A model generated the notes under the pieces. That model did no database searches. It had not been told where the DNA came from and saw only the letters and a program-made list of their open reading frames with translations. 64,000 bases of DNA from Lutraria lutraria (Eukaryota > Mollusca > Bivalvia > Venerida > Mactridae): assembly GCA_964023205.1 (NCBI GenBank), contig OZ026843.1:8417029-8481028 (forward strand), in the 5' to 3' direction. Positions 61,514 to 64,000 of this stretch are shown here, piece by piece. Each line of letters begins with the position of its first letter. The first letter of the stretch is position 1. A program made the translations under genes and the position numbers.

Positions 61514-63370
61514 ATACATGTACATAAGAATCTTTCCTATCCATTACGAATATGTATGAATATATATAACTAGAAACAACTTTGGTTTTTGCAGCAGTAA
61601 AATGCAATATGAGCTATTGAATCCAATTTGCTTGCTTTAAGGTTATTGAATTTGACAAAATAGAAGAAGATTCATTGATATTACATAATCCTATCAAAGA
61701 GGGAACCGGTTAACATGCTGCCGACTTCTACACCGGTTCCTGGCATGATTCCAGGTTTGTAAGAAGATATATTGCTCCAGTGCTGGTTCAAGTTCATTCA
61801 TAAATGTCTGTTTATCTTATCATAACAACAGCAGTGGGCTGAATGAGGCACCAAACGGGGGTAATGATTTACTCCACCTGGCAATGTATGAATTATGCAC
61901 ATACGGACATGTGCACGTGAACTACTTAATTATGACTGACATTTAAACCAAGTTTCCTCCTAACACCGAGACTCCTGGTTTAGTGCGATCTTTATGAACT
62001 GGGTTACTTAAATGCTACAAACATGCGTCCAACACAAAACAGCATGAAATTAACAAGGAAAATTAATTAAGTTTGACAACACAGTGATTGTTTTTAAATC
62101 CTTCACACTTAAAAAGCAATTGAGGTAAAAGTCCCTGGAGTTCTAAAACATTTTAGTGTTGATCCAAGTTAAGAGCTCTAAGTTAACAGTAAACTGTTTT
62201 TCTGATAACTTCTAGTTCATCTTAGAGCAAAATACATAAAAATTTTACAACATTTTATTTCGCTAGAGATTGTATGATACAAGATAAGGTTACGTCTACA
62301 GAATCTTTTTTACAGTTGTGCAAAATACAGAAATATACATGATTCAGGACCTAAACAAGTATATTAAGCTAGATTCGGTGTTATAAGCAAAATCTATTTG
62401 TTACCAAAGGAATTTGTAAACTTTTTAAAAAATATTCTTCAATACATTGCAATTTTTCAAACAAAAATTAAGGACAGACTGTATAATGGAGAAGTCCCCC
62501 ATTTTTAGGGATTAACAAGTATGAGACCAACTTTCAAAAAAATAACATCAAATTTAGTACAATGGTTAAATTATGAGGTTCATTCTTGTTACTTATACAT
62601 TTTATCTTTGCACAGTTTTTGAACTATATTTTTCAAAGCACTGGACCGAACTACAGCTTGGCTATGAAAATAGACATTTTATTACTAGCCTGAATAACAA
62701 TTTTGAGAAATTTCACTACCCCAAATTGAAATGTTCTAGCCCCAGGCTATGGGCTAGGGGATTGTCCTGAAGACTGTGGACAGACCAGGAAAACCTACTA
62801 TCATACTTCATGCAGTTAGACCTATCAATCACAACACAATGATCACTGACTGGTAACAGAGTCATCTGGATTACTGATAAAGTCATCAAGATCCACAATA
62901 AAAAGCAAATTCCTGCATTTCTATGGTAACTGATTTTAAAGAAATGTAAATACAAAGTCTTTTATTTATCTTGTAACAAATAGTTACACTATATTAATAT
63001 CCAGTGATAAATTACGAAAAGAAACAATTAATTTAAAACTGGATCTTAAAGGGAGATAATTTATTTGAGTTATTCCATCATATTTATTTTTTTCCCTGTG
63101 GTTTTACATCACACCGTCAGCTGAACCACTGACCAACTGAATAGCTTTCTCACAGGGATTGGAACTCACAGCAGTAAGGGGTAAGTAACCATGGAGATAC
63201 CATAACCATTCATGGAACCAAGGAAGCCCCTTTTCAACACTTTTAGAGACAATAAAGTATTGCCATATTAAACCAGTTTTTTTAAAGGAAATGGAAAGAC
63301 GTTGGGCACTGGTGGAATGGGAAAAATACATGTATAAAAGTGGCAAATTTTGGGAATATTCACAATGCAA
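61514..63370. other. gene-free stretch
   Basis: No exon recognised; a small ccccaggctatgggctaggg palindrome-like motif near 62742. Confidence 0.45.
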
Positions 63371-63452
63371 TAGAGGAAATCTGTTTTCTTTTGGGGGAAA
63401 ATATAGCTTATTTTCTAAGGGGACCAGTGCCACTTTCTTAGTAAAAGGAAGC
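63371..63452 (+). repeat. dispersed repeat fragment, right copy (partner at 791-882)
   Basis: tagaggaaatctgttttctt, ttgggggaaaatatagctta and ctttcttagtaaaagga repeat the left copy. Frames on both strands here (63104-63475, 63291-63533) are by-products of the repeat. Confidence 0.6.
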
Positions 63453-64000
63453 CCTGTAGACCTGTTCGATGTCAAGATTATAACTGTGTATCAATCAGTG
63501 AAAGTGTTTTCAGACAAAACTACGCTCAACTAAACATGAAAAGAGATTACTGACGATTACGCTTAACTTCAAACTATTCAGTATTACAAACACATCTTTG
63601 AAGTATTTCCAACATTCATTTTTGTTTTTTATACATGATCAGTGAATATAAACTATATAAATACCTAATCAAGTAAATGTTTGCTGACAGTCCACTTTAC
63701 CTTAAGATTTAATCAAAACCTTTTAGTTACACATCACTGCATAAAAATTCATTCATCTAAATTCTAGTTTACTCATTTTCATCCACACGAGATTTAAATG
63801 ATTGAGAATTTTCTTTGTTACATTGATTAGATCGTGTGTGAAGAATGTAACATACAATTCATGAATTATGTAAATAAACACATCAAAGCTTCGGTACAAA
63901 CAATTGTAACTGATTCTGTAACAAAGTTGAGATTTGTGACAAATTGTGGACCAAATTACATCAAAATTCATACATCCAAAAAATAACACAAGTATAATCA
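63453..64000. other. gene-free AT-rich end of the window
   Basis: Nothing recognisable. Confidence 0.45.

Noticed and set aside
63104..63533. overlapping frames of 123 and 80 codons as genes
   Set aside because: They overlap on opposite strands over a repeat that also occurs at 791-882.

Overview
This window is AT-rich, intron-rich animal DNA. The repeats (tRNA-derived SINEs, TA-flanked palindromic MITEs, degenerate 'caagggcaataactc'-type repeats) look like those of molluscs, and a bivalve is my best guess. I assign the lineage from repeat style and protein resemblance only, so the species is unknown.

I can support one protein-coding gene, on the minus strand: an ETS-family transcription factor of the ETS1/ETS2/Pointed class. 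Reading from its N-terminus, the supported coding exons are 26390-25862 (first coding exon), 25486-25364 (MAPK-site and PNT start), 23429-23229 (PNT core), 21429-21316, 20853-20779, 20135-19947, 19696-19412 and 19146-18803 (whole ETS domain and stop). Joined, they give 620 codons including the stop (619 aa). Every junction is phase 1 and is bounded by GT/AG. A second possible first coding exon lies far upstream at 44043-43908. It ends in a strong phase-1 donor and would give a 488-aa isoform with a different N-terminus. Promoter-like sequence sits before that exon (44.53-44.65 kb), and a possible non-coding first exon for the proximal form lies near 30.3-30.55 kb.

Region by region: 1-785 is a ~120-bp tandem repeat. 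1110-1600 is a degenerate ~165-bp tandem repeat, and 1716-2222 is a segment bounded by a perfect 34-bp inverted repeat. 2.3-18 kb is gene-free and rich in MITEs and SINEs, and its right part is probably the 3' UTR and downstream flank of the ETS gene. 18.8-26.4 kb is the ETS gene body. 26.4-43.9 kb is upstream of the proximal first exon and would be intron 1 of the distal isoform. It contains a 12-copy 43-bp minisatellite (37.0-37.5 kb) and a 1.2-kb CpG-rich element with perfect 34-bp terminal inverted repeats and two consensus CRE sites (39.17-40.37 kb). 44-64 kb is upstream flank with further dispersed repeats and no recognisable exon.

The gene would make a nuclear DNA-binding protein under Ras/MAPK control: a TP phospho-acceptor just before a PNT docking domain, a long disordered middle, a possible SUMO site, and a C-terminal winged-helix ETS domain. 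The non-coding remainder is mostly decayed mobile elements. I found no operon, CRISPR array, rRNA or convincing functional tRNA.
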